From the NCBI GenBank assembly GCA_019359395.1, contig JAHHHK010000031.1:1-64000 (forward strand): a stretch of 64,000 nt of DNA. The letters run 5' to 3'. A program made the position numbers and the translations under genes. The notes beneath the pieces are model-generated. The model made no database searches. It was not told the DNA's origin and saw only the letters and a program-made list of their open reading frames with translations. Within the stretch, counting starts at the first letter, position 1; each line of letters begins with the position of its first letter. This document shows positions 9,307-18,723 of this stretch, in pieces. The DNA is from Komarekiella atlantica HA4396-MV6 (GTDB lineage: Bacteria > Cyanobacteriota > Cyanobacteriia > Cyanobacteriales > Nostocaceae).

Positions 9307-10149
9307 GGTTGTGTTGCAAAAACTTATTCAGGATAAAAATATTGTATAAATCAGAACTAGTTATGCAACTATACTTAAGATTTGAGCAACAAATCTCACT
9401 TGAGCGTCGATGTCTCCTTTTTTCACTCCTTTAACTTGTCCCTTGCGAATCATATTCATCGTTTCATATCCCTTTAAAGTTCGTCTCGCTGTGGTGAACG
9501 AGGCAAATCCCATTCCTGGTTTAACCAATCGTTTAATAAATCGATGGTCTTGCTCAATATTATTATTTAAATATTTGACTTGTCGTAATTCACATTTATC
9601 GGGCAATAATTCTGACTTTTTAAGTTGATCAATTGAAGGTGGATAGGCAGCATTTTTATCGACGTTGATGACTCGTGGGTTTATATTGTGGCAAGCTTTT
9701 AAAGCTTTACGAAAAAACCTTTCTGCGGCTTGTGGATCGCGCTTGGCACTCAGCATAAAATCGATGGTATTGCTATTTGAATCAACAGCTCGATACAGAT
9801 ACTTCTACTCACCTTTTACCTTTATATATGTCTCATCTACTCGCCAAGAATCATTACTTTGGCTCAAGTATGCTCTGCATCGCTTTTCGATTTCTGGTGC
9901 ATAAGCTTGCACCCAACGATACACTGTTGTGTGGTCTACCAAAAGTCCTCGTTCCTACATCATTTCTTCCAAGTTTCTGTAGCTCAACGGATATCGTAGA
10001 TACCACCGCACACATAGCAGGATGAGCTCAGATTGGAAATGACGCCATTTAAACGGTTCTTTGGGGTTCATTAACAGGCTAACTTTGATACAAGACTATT
10101 GGCACAACTACTTTTCTACCAGACTAGCCCTAGTTTTTGCAACACAACC
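9307..10149 (-). mobile_element. IS6-family (IS240-like) insertion sequence, 843 bp
   Basis: The element is bounded by perfect 18-bp terminal inverted repeats, GGTTGTGTTGCAAAAACT at 9307-9324 and its complement at 10132-10149. One transposase gene runs on the minus strand. The flanking octamers (TAACCAGA left, CAAATGTC right) differ, so there is no target-site duplication. Both flanks are truncated genes: the IS5 transposase on the left and an oxidoreductase on the right. That fits an IS6-mediated adjacent deletion or a recombination joint. The transposase carries two amber codons, so the copy is not autonomous. Confidence 0.92.
9361..10071 (-). pseudogene. IS6-family transposase with two in-frame TAG codons
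   Basis: Reading from ATG at 10071 gives MNPKEPFKWRHF, a TAG at 9957-9955 (context NLEEMM*ERGLL), RWVQAYAPEIEKR, VDETYIKVKGE, a second TAG at 9807-9805 ([10 protein letters not shown]), then [10 protein letters not shown] and the C-terminal half to the TAA at 9363-9361. The DDE residues are all visible: D in VDETY, D in VDKNAAY and E in IEQDHR. Compared with the family, the stops replace Gln (CAG to TAG) and Trp (TGG to TAG), both single transitions. Otherwise full length, about 236 codons. Confidence 0.9.
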
Positions 10150-11031
10150 CAAATGTCTGCGCGATGTGAACTTGAAACTCACCCATGTCGATCAATCGGT
10201 TGAGTTGGTCTAACAGTGTTGGGTTGGCGAACCCATTTGCCTCCTTGAGTTCCACACCATCGGGTGCTTTAGGTTCGGGCATCACGCCATTAGGAAAAGC
10301 GATCGTTCTGCCCTGACGTACCAAACTCAGCATGGATTGAACGGTGTCGCCGCCCACCAGCACCAGCGCGACATCGAAGCCATCGGGCGCAAAGGCACGG
10401 GCGCGTTGCGCAACGTCGTCGCTATGTCCGTCTACTGCTTCATTCGCCCCTAACTATTTAACCAAAGCTACACCGTCTGCACCCGATGCGATCGCGAAAA
10501 CGTTCGCGCCCATGCGTTTAGCCAGTTGTAGTGCGACGTGACCGACACCGCCGCTCGCACCCCACAGCATCAATTTTGTTTCATTACTTGTCCCCAGTGC
10601 TTGCAAATTGCTTAGCGCCGTCGCTCCGGCGATGGGCAACCCGCCCGCCATCAAAATATCGAGATCGTCAGGCATCGGCGCGACCGTTTTTTCTGAGACA
10701 ACAACGTATTGGGCATAGCTACCCCCTTTGTCGTTCATGAAGCTCTGTGCGTAAACCCGATCGCCAACGGCAAAACGCCCGACCCGTCGCCAATGGCAAC
10801 AATAGTGCCCGCACATTCGCCGCCCAGCACGCGCGGAAAGTGAACTTCGTTATATACCAGCGTACCTTCGCGCTCCATTGCGTCTCAGATACCAACTCCG
10901 GCAACCTCAACGCAAATCAAAACTTCGCCCGCAACTACCGCAGGCACAGGTAAGGTGTGCAAAGTCAGCTTGTCGGGTCCACCTAACTCGTCAAAAGCCA
11001 TTGCTTTCATTTGTTGGAGAGTGTTTTGCAT
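10150..11031 (-). pseudogene. Zinc-type alcohol dehydrogenase/quinone reductase, decayed
   Basis: An NADP-dependent oxidoreductase of the MDR superfamily. From ATG at 11031: MQNTLQQMKAMAFDELGG, then a TGA at 10887-10885 where the family has Trp (AGVGI*DAMEREGT), a frameshift near 10815 after FPRVLGGECAGTIVAIGDG, the cofactor motif WGASGGVGHVALQLAK, a TAG at 10456-10454 (VALVK*LGANEAVD), and a C-terminus cut by the IS6 element at 10149 (QTFG, then IS sequence). Two stops, one frameshift and a truncation make it a clear pseudogene. GC content is higher than in the NRPS genes, suggesting separate origin. Confidence 0.88.
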
Positions 11032-11148
11032 GATTAGATTCTCATATAATTGCTTCAGCCTTTTGAAGGGCAAAAATTGTTTTGTCTGACGATGGGGAGC
11101 ATTCAGATAGATATCGGTGCTTCAGTCAAGCTGCGATCTAATTACTAA

Positions 11149-12144
11149 CTAACGGTTAACAAAGTGCATGAGTGCTTCAGGATAGCGAGTTCCGGCAGCA
11201 GCACCGATCGGCAAGATTACTTCAATTTGTTGCAGTTCGTCAGTAGTCAACACAATATCTACTGCACCCGCATTTTCATGCAGCCGTGTTTGGCGTTTCG
11301 TTCCGGGAATCGGGATAATGTCCTCACCTGCCAACAGCCAAGCGAGCGCAAGTTGAGCAGGCGTACACTGCTTTTGGGCAGCAATTCGCTTGATTTTTTC
11401 GACCAGTTCTAGGTTTCGATAGAAATTCTCGCCTTGAAAGCGGGGATTGTGCCGCCGCCAATCGTCAGGTGGAAAGTTGTCGGGAGATTGAAAGGCTCCG
11501 GTTAAAAAGCCGCGTCCCAGCGGTGAGTAAGCAACTAAACTCGTTCCCAACTCTCGACACATGGGCAACACATCAGTCTCAGGCTCTCGCGTCCACAGAC
11601 TATATTCCGTTTGCAGCATCGCGATTGGATGTACTTGAGCCGCTCGCCGCAAAGTTTCAGCACTGGCTTCTGAGAGTCCCGCGTAGCGCACTTTGCCGTC
11701 TTGAATCAGGTCGGCGATCGTGCCAATTGTGTCCTCGATCGGCACATTGGGATCGACTCTGGAAGGATAGTACAGATCGATGTAATCTACCCCCAAACGT
11801 TGCAAGCTGTAAGCCAGAAAGTTCTGCACAGCAACCGGACGATTATCTGTACCGTTAAAGTTACCTTTGTGGTCGCGCAGTGAGCCGAACTTCACTGAAA
11901 TAAATACTTTGTCACGCGGAACCTTTTTGATAGCTTCTCCAATCAGCAACTCATTGTGACCCATGCCGTAAAAATCACCTGTGTCGAGAAAGTTAATGCC
12001 CAGGTCGATCGCGGCTTGAATGGTTGCGATACTTTCAGCAGCATTGCTTTGACGATCGCCGTAGAAGTCAGACATTCCCAGACAGCCTAAGCCCAATGCT
12101 GAGACTTGCGCGTCGGTTGTTCCAAGTTTGCGGTATTTCATCAT
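11149..12144 (-). CDS. Aldo/keto reductase
   Basis: 331 residues, full length for an NAD(P)H-dependent carbonyl reductase of the AKR13/YakC-like group. Seen: [12 protein letters not shown] near 18-29, catalytic Asp54 and Tyr59 in LDTGDFYG, Lys85 in SVKFG, NADP-site motifs [12 protein letters not shown] and IPGTKR. The usual catalytic His stretch (YYQHRVD in many relatives) reads YYPSRVD here, so the fourth tetrad residue is not His; such variants exist in the family. ATG follows AGGAG by 4 bp (a second ATG follows at once). It lies 26 bp downstream of an MFS gene and probably forms an operon with it. Confidence 0.92.
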   Translation of the reverse strand: MMKYRKLGTTDAQVSALGLGCLGMSDFYGDRQSNAAESIATIQAAIDLGINFLDTGDFYGMGHNELLIGEAIKKVPRDKVFISVKFGSLRDHKGNFNGTDNRPVAVQNFLAYSLQRLGVDYIDLYYPSRVDPNVPIEDTIGTIADLIQDGKVRYAGLSEASAETLRRAAQVHPIAMLQTEYSLWTREPETDVLPMCRELGTSLVAYSPLGRGFLTGAFQSPDNFPPDDWRRHNPRFQGENFYRNLELVEKIKRIAAQKQCTPAQLALAWLLAGEDIIPIPGTKRQTRLHENAGAVDIVLTTDELQQIEVILPIGAAAGTRYPEALMHFVNR

Positions 12145-12170
12145 CTTGCTCCTTTGATTAACGAGGGAAT

Positions 12171-13442
12171 CTAGTGATATTGATTCAGTTGATCATTCAT
12201 TGCACGATTTTTCCGATTCAGACGCTTGAGTGCTGTAATTGCGATGAACATGACTACGACAGCAGCGAACACTTGAATGGTAGCCGCCCAATAGGGAGCG
12301 GATGGGCTCACGGCTTCGTATAGCCAACCTGCCCACAGTGGTCCGATTACTTGTGCGAGTGCCATGACCGCAGCAATGCTGCCTTGAACTCGCCCCTGGA
12401 CATCTGCACTCATACTTTTTGACATCGCTCCGGTGAGGCAGGTCTGCACGAGCGGTTGTCCCATGCTGTAGATCACCATTCCTCCATAAACCAGTGGCAA
12501 AGCGCCTGTAACTGGAAATAGACCGATTAGAAAGAATCCAAATCCTGCGATCAATCCACCCACAATTGCCAGACGAATTTCTTGAAACCGTCGCAGGAGC
12601 AGCGGCAAGACAACAAGCTGAACTAAGACAACAATGATCCCGAAAGTGACCAATAAAGGAGAAATTTGCTCTGGAGTCCAATTAAGGCGATCGGAAAGCA
12701 AACTGGGTAAGTTGGACGAAGGCACAATCACAATCGACCAGAACAGCAGATAACTCAAAAGCAGCAGTCGGAGTTGCGGAAATTGCAAGATGTCACGCGC
12801 TTGAGTCAGTGGATTTAAGTGACCGAGCGGAAGTACAGTTGCTCGTCGTGTAGGTGGCAAACTTTCCGGCATCGAGAAATAGCACCAGATGGCAGCAAAA
12901 CCGAGTACCGCGATCAACACATAGAGCGGCGCAACAAAACTAATTCGGGAGACAAAACCACTTGTGGCGGGTCCAACAATAAACCCTGAAGCAATTGCAG
13001 CAGTCAGAAAAGCAAAGTAGCGAGTGCGAACGCTAGATTGAGTTGTGTCTGCCACATAGGAAAAAGCGGTGCCAATCCAACAGTCAGACACGCCGACGAT
13101 CATCCAGCCCACGAATAATACCCACAGTGCCCCACCGATCGCAAACATCGAAAAACCGAGAACTGCGACACACAAACTCACCAGCATGACCACTCGTCGC
13201 CCATAGCGATCGCTGATTGCTCCCAGGCTGGGCGCACTGAGGAATTGTGCGAAAGAATAGCTAGAAAACAACAGTCCGATGGTGAAGGCATTTCCACCAT
13301 ATTGCTCGACTAAAGCTGGCAAGATTGGACCAATGAGTCCGATATAAAACGTACTCAGAAATGCAGCAAAGAGAATAAATGGAGGTAAGCGACGAGGCGG
13401 TTTCGGCGGAACTGCGCTTCTCACTGATCGCTCAATATTCAT
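12171..13442 (-). CDS. MFS transporter (TetA/Bcr-like drug efflux)
   Basis: 423 residues, 12 predicted membrane helices. Motif [15 protein letters not shown], lies near 75-88 and the motif C region [10 protein letters not shown] precedes it; [13 protein letters not shown] and [10 protein letters not shown] are typical of TetA-like antiporters. Likely a proton-coupled exporter of small hydrophobic compounds. It is transcribed just ahead of the aldo/keto reductase and just behind the AraC regulator (175-bp gap), giving a regulator-pump-reductase unit that looks like a xenobiotic response (inference). Confidence 0.9.
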   Translation of the reverse strand: MNIERSVRSAVPPKPPRRLPPFILFAAFLSTFYIGLIGPILPALVEQYGGNAFTIGLLFSSYSFAQFLSAPSLGAISDRYGRRVVMLVSLCVAVLGFSMFAIGGALWVLFVGWMIVGVSDCWIGTAFSYVADTTQSSVRTRYFAFLTAAIASGFIVGPATSGFVSRISFVAPLYVLIAVLGFAAIWCYFSMPESLPPTRRATVLPLGHLNPLTQARDILQFPQLRLLLLSYLLFWSIVIVPSSNLPSLLSDRLNWTPEQISPLLVTFGIIVVLVQLVVLPLLLRRFQEIRLAIVGGLIAGFGFFLIGLFPVTGALPLVYGGMVIYSMGQPLVQTCLTGAMSKSMSADVQGRVQGSIAAVMALAQVIGPLWAGWLYEAVSPSAPYWAATIQVFAAVVVMFIAITALKRLNRKNRAMNDQLNQYH

Positions 13443-13617
13443 TTTCTACTCCCTAATGTTCGTAGGCCAATTAGCTTGGCTTTGCAGAGACGTTCAGCAG
13501 ATATCTTCTAGCGATCACTTTCGCTGCGTCTTCTTGATTTCTATTAAGCCAGACTCAACCGACAAAGGGTATGGACATTTTCTCGACAGGCTTGTCCATT
13601 TCTAAGTTTGAGAAAAG

Positions 13618-14550
13618 TCAAGGATCAGGATTTAGAATGCTCGATAAGCTCTGCCGAAAGCTCACAGGGGACAGTTTCGTGTTTTTTTTGAAGAAACGGG
13701 AGAAGTGTCCTGCGTCCTTAAATCCCAAGCGAGCAGCAATTTCCTGGACTGATTGCGACGATCGCGCCAGCATCGCCTTTGCCTCCGCGATCGTTTTCTC
13801 CGCAATCCAACTATTGACTGATTTACCTGTTTTATATTTGATGACAGTGCTGAAATAGTTGGGATGCAAATACTGTGCCTGGGCATAGTCCTGTACCTGG
13901 AAAAGCCGATCGCATCTGCCGTGTAGCAGATCACGAAAGTGCGCTTCAAGGTTGCGCTTGAACGTTAGTGTGATGTCTGAGCTAGTTGAAGCTTCGGTCA
14001 GGGGATCATATGCCTTCCAAAACCGCTCTTTAATTTTGAGGAGCAACACCACCGTTAAACAGCCAATTACTTTATATTTGTATGCAGAATCCGACTGATA
14101 TTCATGCAACAATTGACCACCTAAGTCGTCAAAAATTTGGAAAATCCCGCGATCGGGATAGCCTGGCGGCGCAACCTCAGCAATTAGAAATGGAAATTCA
14201 TCAAAAATGTTCTCATGAACATACTGCTTCAGGAATGATTCTGAGAAGCTGATGATATATCCATGTAATGTTTCATTAACCTCGAACCCCTTCAAATGAC
14301 CGGGATTTGTGAAACAAATGGTGTTGCCGCGAGTCACATAGGATTGGTCGTCCATGAAGTAGTGACCTCGTCCTCCGCGCAGGATTAGAACTACGTAGAA
14401 GTTTGCCCGAAACGTTGGAGACTTGATCGGAGCATTGGGGAAAAGCTCCTCATTCCGATGAATCGTAAAACCAGCGTCTTGCTCTAGCTTGCCGCCAAAG
14501 GAAGCATAAAGTTCAGACATCGAATCGTAGGTCTTAATCACGTCACTCAT
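13618..14550 (-). CDS. AraC-family transcriptional regulator
   Basis: 310 residues. The N-terminal half has a cupin-like ligand-sensing pattern (FYVVLILRGGRGHYFMD, TICFTNPGHLKGFEV). The C-terminal 100 residues hold two helix-turn-helix motifs (VQDYAQAQYLHPNYFSTVIK and VQEIAARLGFKDAGHFSRFF) and the family ending KLSPVSFRQ. Ligand unknown. It sits upstream of, and codirectional with, the MFS and reductase genes and probably controls them. Confidence 0.92.
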   Translation of the reverse strand: MSDVIKTYDSMSELYASFGGKLEQDAGFTIHRNEELFPNAPIKSPTFRANFYVVLILRGGRGHYFMDDQSYVTRGNTICFTNPGHLKGFEVNETLHGYIISFSESFLKQYVHENIFDEFPFLIAEVAPPGYPDRGIFQIFDDLGGQLLHEYQSDSAYKYKVIGCLTVVLLLKIKERFWKAYDPLTEASTSSDITLTFKRNLEAHFRDLLHGRCDRLFQVQDYAQAQYLHPNYFSTVIKYKTGKSVNSWIAEKTIAEAKAMLARSSQSVQEIAARLGFKDAGHFSRFFKKNTKLSPVSFRQSLSSILNPDP

Positions 14551-14701
14551 GCGGATTGATATGAATTACAACCATAATTCAGTTGCATCAGGCTAGTACA
14601 ATAGCACAAAACTGCACTGTCTTATGCTTAGCCGCTGTGTCCGATCGCACTTGCTAGGATGACTACGTCGCGGAATTCCTCTTGCTGGCTGCAACAGTTA
14701 G

Positions 14702-14896
14702 TTATTGTCCATCAAGGGTTGTGAGCATTTGCTCGTAATCCCCGTTCTTTTCAGCCCAGCGGAGTGCTTTAACGCGCTTGACATCGTCACCCTGTCCGTC
14801 GCTGGCAAGGCCCCAGCCACGAAGCTGACTCACGCCTGTATCCTCTTCAAGTCCGAAGCTTCTGACGGCGGTATCGGCTGGCCCAATCGCCAGAGG
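14702..14896 (-). pseudogene. Possible coding remnant, C-terminal end of an unknown protein
   Basis: A stop-free minus-strand stretch of 64 codons without a start, bounded upstream by TAG (14899-14897) and ending at TAA (14704-14702). Its translation (GLEEDTGVSQLRGWGLASDG, then RVKALRWAEKNGDYEQMLTT) has normal amino-acid composition and looks like a protein end, but I do not recognise a family. The remainder of 14551-15198 shows no convincing gene on either strand. Confidence 0.25.
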
Positions 14897-15198
14897 CTAG
14901 AGGTTCAACAACTGAAGCGTTAGCCCTGATCGCTCTGTCACGAGTCTAGAAACTTCGTTGAGCAAACTGGCAATCGCGTCCGTTTTCACCAAAAGCGCGT
15001 AAGAACCAATTTAATCTGAAACTCGACACCGATGTAGCTGACTTTGGAATTTCTGTCTACTCCATTTGAAGAGTTGTACACCAAGTGCTTGATCTTGGCT
15101 GCATGAGCCGCTCGTGCCAATCGATGCGCTTTAGTGCACCTCGTCGAATGCTTATCTTCGCCATTCGATCGACGACTTCACGCGGGGAACCAAATCAT

Positions 15199-16419
15199 TC
15201 AATGCCTATGCGGGTGCTGCTGATAGTGCTGCCGGAGTAGGTCTTTACCGTAGTCGTTCCCATTCGGCGTCCGCACCACGGTGTGGATGTGCTCGCGCGT
15301 AGGCTGGTTCTTTTCCAAATATCGCAGTGCGATTGGCGTCTGATGATCGAACTCGATCAAGACCACTGGGCTGTGGATACGGTAATAGAAGACGCTGCTC
15401 GGTTCCGTCCCGCCGATCCAAGCGAATCGAGTTTCGTTTAGATGCCGCTGTACCTCGTCCATCTTAACCATCGCGTGCCCGTCGCGCATGTTTCCCATAT
15501 ACTCGCCGATTAAATCGAGCAATTGTGCCTTCTGATTGACGGTGAACTCTATGGCGCGAATGCCTGCGTAGTCGAGGACAACGTTGTCCTGAAACGCTTC
15601 GCTCACGTTGTTGTTGCGGGTTTTAGAGACCTCGATGATGGCCTTCTCACGCTGCGCGTCATCAAGCGCGTTGATCAGCGCCAGTCCCTTGTTCTGCTCA
15701 TTTTGCAGCACCATAGTGCCTTTGTATTTGCCAGAGGTAGCCGTCACTGGCTCGGAACCCATGAAAGTGGGCGTCATCACCACTTGGTCACCCAGCACGA
15801 AGTAGTTGATGATCAGATGGTGCCCGTCGAGCTGCCAGCCCCACGGCTCCTCGTCTGAAGGCACACCCATCACCGTAATCCAGTAGAGCCACTCACCGTA
15901 TTCCTCGAAGTTACCGTTCAGTTCGCCCAGCGTGTAGTTGAGCCGCATGATGTCGCGCGACTGCTCCAATCCTTTAGCACTGAGCGAGGTGCGTAGCAGG
16001 TCGAAGGCCACCTCGCGCTGAGCTGGAGTCATCTCGTAGAAGCCCGTGCCCTGCCGGATGTAGAAGTGCTGGTTCATCCACTTGCGCCATTCTGGGTCGT
16101 CAACCGAAAACACCGTCTTAGCGCGCTGCTCTAGGGTCAAAGTGGCGAGGAAAGCTTCGGCGGCACTGCGGACGGGCACGGTGGAGACTCCGGTCGAGCG
16201 GATGGGGAAGAGGCCTGGGACAACATCGCCGTTTGTGGTGATACCCTTAAACGGCTCGGCTAGACCACGGGCTTCGGCCTCTTGCGACATGCGCTGAAAT
16301 CGCTCGGCAAGAGCACCTGATAGGTGCTGTGTTCGGGATTTGACGCTATGGGCTAAGACACTAGCGAGACTGACGACGACGCCGATGCCTCCCATCCTCA
16401 AGAATTTACGACGATGCAT
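15199..16419 (-). CDS. DUF3500-family secreted protein
   Basis: 406 residues. The N-terminus [20 protein letters not shown] resembles a Tat or Sec signal with an RRKFLRMG twin-arginine core. The body matches the DUF3500 family by recurring stretches such as [53 protein letters not shown] and [17 protein letters not shown]. Biochemical function unknown. Noticeably GC-rich against the NRPS region, suggesting a different donor. It follows a Kelch protein that also carries a twin-arginine leader; the pair may act together outside the cytoplasm (inference). Confidence 0.82.
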   Translation of the reverse strand: MHRRKFLRMGGIGVVVSLASVLAHSVKSRTQHLSGALAERFQRMSQEAEARGLAEPFKGITTNGDVVPGLFPIRSTGVSTVPVRSAAEAFLATLTLEQRAKTVFSVDDPEWRKWMNQHFYIRQGTGFYEMTPAQREVAFDLLRTSLSAKGLEQSRDIMRLNYTLGELNGNFEEYGEWLYWITVMGVPSDEEPWGWQLDGHHLIINYFVLGDQVVMTPTFMGSEPVTATSGKYKGTMVLQNEQNKGLALINALDDAQREKAIIEVSKTRNNNVSEAFQDNVVLDYAGIRAIEFTVNQKAQLLDLIGEYMGNMRDGHAMVKMDEVQRHLNETRFAWIGGTEPSSVFYYRIHSPVVLIEFDHQTPIALRYLEKNQPTREHIHTVVRTPNGNDYGKDLLRQHYQQHPHRH

Positions 16420-16450
16420 ATTTACAATGACCTCCTAAAGCTAGCTTGTC

Positions 16451-16466
16451 TGTGTTGCAAAAACTT
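16451..16466 (+). repeat. Orphan IS6-type terminal repeat (16 bp)
   Basis: TGTGTTGCAAAAACTT is identical to the inner 16 bases of the 9307 IS6 end, but no transposase or second end is nearby. It lies between two - strand genes and may be a scar of an earlier IS6-mediated event. Confidence 0.5.
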
Positions 16467-16555
16467 GTTGAGAACATAACACTCCTGGAGAAGGAGTGGA
16501 TGCTTAATCCACTCCGAAAATTTCATCTACAACCTTCTGAGTGCATAGCCTCTCT

Positions 16556-17680
16556 CTAAGTGGGCAATACCAGTACCTCATGGATCGCTGTCGCTGCATT
16601 CCCACCTGTTTTGGTTCCGCCACCAAACACAAAGATGCGGTTGCCAATTGCTGATGCTCCCAATCCATGTCGTGGGGTTGGCAAGGGTAGCAATGCTTCC
16701 CAAACGTCGGTTTCCGGGTCGTATACCCAACTTTCGGCAAAAACTTTTTGCTCTGGAACCCACTGTTCGCCGCCAAACACGTAAAGCTTGCCGTTGAGTG
16801 CGGTTGCAGCCAGACCTCCTTGGGCTTGAGGCATCGGTGATCGCGTCTCCCACCGATCAAGCTGTGGATCGTAGACCTCAAGATTGGGCACATTCACTTG
16901 CTGCGTCGTGCTATCGGCGTTTCTGACAAAATTGCGACCACCAACGACATAGATCTTGCCATCAATCACAGCCGCTGCTGCACTGTTTCGCGCTGTCGGT
17001 GCATCGGCCAGAGTTGCCCAGCGATCAAGCGTCGGATCAAAGACTTCGTTTCGCACACTGTCAACGTGGTCATTGAACAGCCGAGCGTCGTCAGTGGCTC
17101 GAACGCGCCCACCAATCAGGTATATCTTGTCATTAACCACTGCGGATATAGCCTCTGCGCGAGCCGCTGGCAGGTCAATGCCTCCAGTCCAAGTATTAAA
17201 GGCGGGATCGTAGATGAACATCGTTGGCTGCGCCCGCCAGTCTGGAAACCCGCCTGTGAAACCGCCAATACCATAAAGCAAACCCCTCACTGCCGACAGC
17301 GTGATGTGATGACGTGCCTCAGGAAGCGACCTCAATTGTATCCAGGCATTCTTAACCGGATCATAAGACTCGAAATGATCTGTGAACCCAGGATTTTGGC
17401 TGAGGAAACCGCCAGCCACGTAAATTTTTCCGTCCAAAACTTCTGGATAAAGCTCTTGTCGAGCGATCGTTGGTGGCGCAGCTTCAGTCCAAGATGGCAG
17501 TTGGTTTTGCGCTTGATTCTGTGCCTGTGCTGTCTTGAAGAGAGTGGGCAGCAAGGCAGCGGCGGCGGCACCAAATCCTAACAAACCCAGTGTAGAGCGA
17601 CGGGAAACAACTCGCCTAGTTGCTGGATGAGGATAATTGTTATCTTGAACTACATCATCTTTCGGGTTGCCATTCGTCAT
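16556..17680 (-). CDS. Kelch-repeat beta-propeller protein with Tat-like leader
   Basis: 374 residues. The leader (SRRSTLGLLGFGAAAAALLP near 25-45) looks like a twin-arginine signal ending at AQAQ, so export is expected. At least six Kelch blades follow, each with the GG doublet and spaced Tyr/Trp: DGKIYVAGGF, RGLLYGIGGF, NDKIYLIGGR, DGKIYVVGGR, NGKLYVFGGE and GNRIFVFGGG. Probably a binding scaffold or carbohydrate oxidase-like propeller; no catalytic residues were recognised. Upstream of the DUF3500 gene on the same strand. Confidence 0.88.
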   Translation of the reverse strand: MTNGNPKDDVVQDNNYPHPATRRVVSRRSTLGLLGFGAAAAALLPTLFKTAQAQNQAQNQLPSWTEAAPPTIARQELYPEVLDGKIYVAGGFLSQNPGFTDHFESYDPVKNAWIQLRSLPEARHHITLSAVRGLLYGIGGFTGGFPDWRAQPTMFIYDPAFNTWTGGIDLPAARAEAISAVVNDKIYLIGGRVRATDDARLFNDHVDSVRNEVFDPTLDRWATLADAPTARNSAAAAVIDGKIYVVGGRNFVRNADSTTQQVNVPNLEVYDPQLDRWETRSPMPQAQGGLAATALNGKLYVFGGEQWVPEQKVFAESWVYDPETDVWEALLPLPTPRHGLGASAIGNRIFVFGGGTKTGGNAATAIHEVLVLPT

Positions 17681-17777
17681 TACCTTGTCCTCTTACTTTT
17701 ATATTTAGATGTGTTCATCATGTGAGCCATAAATGGGATTTCCAATGCCAAATCTCACCTTTGGTTGCCTAATCCTC

Positions 17778-17939
17778 GGTTCTTTCCTGATTTTGGTGAA
17801 GCGAGGCAGACAGTGCCTTGAAGCTTCAGCTCTGATTGGAGCAATCTACGCAAAATCAGGTTTTCAGCTCTATTCACGCGCTCTTAGGTTAGGCATCAGA
17901 GTATGCTTTGACTCAATTCACCAAAATCAGGAAAGAACT
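17778..17939. mobile_element. 162-bp MITE with 22-bp inverted ends and 8-bp target duplication
   Basis: The two ends, 17779-17800 (starting GTTCTTTCCTGATTTTGG) and 17917-17938, are perfect 22-bp inverted repeats. They are flanked by an exact direct octamer TAATCCTC at 17770-17777 and 17940-17947. There is no plausible coding content. This is the architecture of a non-autonomous miniature transposable element; the mobilising transposase family is not identified. It lies in the intergenic gap before the Kelch gene. Confidence 0.85.
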
Positions 17940-18059
17940 TAATCCTCCGAAGCAAGATCGTGTGAATTTTCTTCAGCAATGCCAAAACTGCACCAACTTC
18001 AGCAAGGAAATCTCATTTATACGATTTGCATGATCGTTGAAAGCTATTGAGCCGGATGT

Positions 18060-18265
18060 AGAAGGATCTTGTCGCAAGCACGCCCTGAGGCACTGTGAGC
18101 GAGACCATCCTGCATATCGCCGCTGATCAATTTCACATCAAGCGGGTTGATGCTTGCTGTTTCTACCTGAACCAATACTTCATCCAGTCAAATCTTTGGG
18201 GCTGGAATCTCTTCGAGGACTGCGTTATCGATACTTCCGTATTGATGGATTCGGACTGCCTTCAT
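18060..18265 (-). pseudogene. Zinc-type alcohol dehydrogenase, N-terminal stub
   Basis: From ATG at 18265 (preceded by AAAGGAAACGC) the minus strand reads MKAVRIHQYGSIDNAVLEE, IPAPKI, a TGA at 18190-18188, then LDEVLVQVETASINPLDVKL and SGDMQD before resemblance fades near 18060. This is the start of an MDR-type quinone oxidoreductase, like the family at 10.15, 29.4 and 44.4 kb, with a nonsense codon and the remaining 80 percent missing. The gap 17948-18060 holds nothing I can support. Confidence 0.65.
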
Positions 18266-18314
18266 TATGCGTTTCCTTTGTTATGTGTTGAAGATGAAAT
18301 ATGCCGAATTTGAA

Positions 18315-18668
18315 TTAAGCGTAACCGCCGTTAGCACCAAGAATTTGAGCATTGACCCAGCCTCCGTCTGGTTCTGCTAGAAATGAGACCACACGCGCAA
18401 TGTCGAGGGCTTCTCCAAGCCGCTCCATTGGCGCAAGCTTGCTGAGCCGCATAATCTGCTCTTGAGTCTTGCCCTGGCGAAAAAGCTCCGCAGCGACTGG
18501 TCCTGGCGCGATCACATTCGCCGTAACGTTGCGACTGCACAGTTCATCAGCCTTGGCGCTGTTTTCCGAGTAGTTCACAACAACAGAACATTCATCTGCT
18601 GCAAGTCGCTTTGCAATCTCGCGTCCAATTCCGCGAGAGGCTCCAGTCATAATTGCTGTCTTTGCCAT
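18315..18668 (-). pseudogene. Short-chain dehydrogenase with internal in-frame deletion
   Basis: 117 residues against the usual 245 or so. The N-terminus is normal (AIMTGASRGIGREIAKRL, the Rossmann glycine motif near 8-14) and so is the C-terminus (NVIAPGPVAAELF, then LGEALDIARVVSFLAEPDGG). The middle, which should contain the NAG motif, catalytic Ser and YxxxK, is absent: residues KADELC run straight into SRNVTANVIAPG. The frame is preserved, so a short protein could be made, but it cannot be an active dehydrogenase. Confidence 0.82.
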
Positions 18669-18723
18669 GATTGACCTCCTAATGTTCTAGATGGTTGGCT
18701 GAGGATAGTGAGTAAAAACGCAT

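Noticed and set aside
9361-10071. Amber recoding of the IS6 transposase
   Set aside because: The two TAG codons replace Gln and Trp and each fits a simple transition; no suppressor or stimulatory structure is seen, so decay is simpler.
14923-15198. Coding remnant between the AraC and DUF3500 genes
   Set aside because: Short open stretches on both strands, none with convincing protein-like composition.
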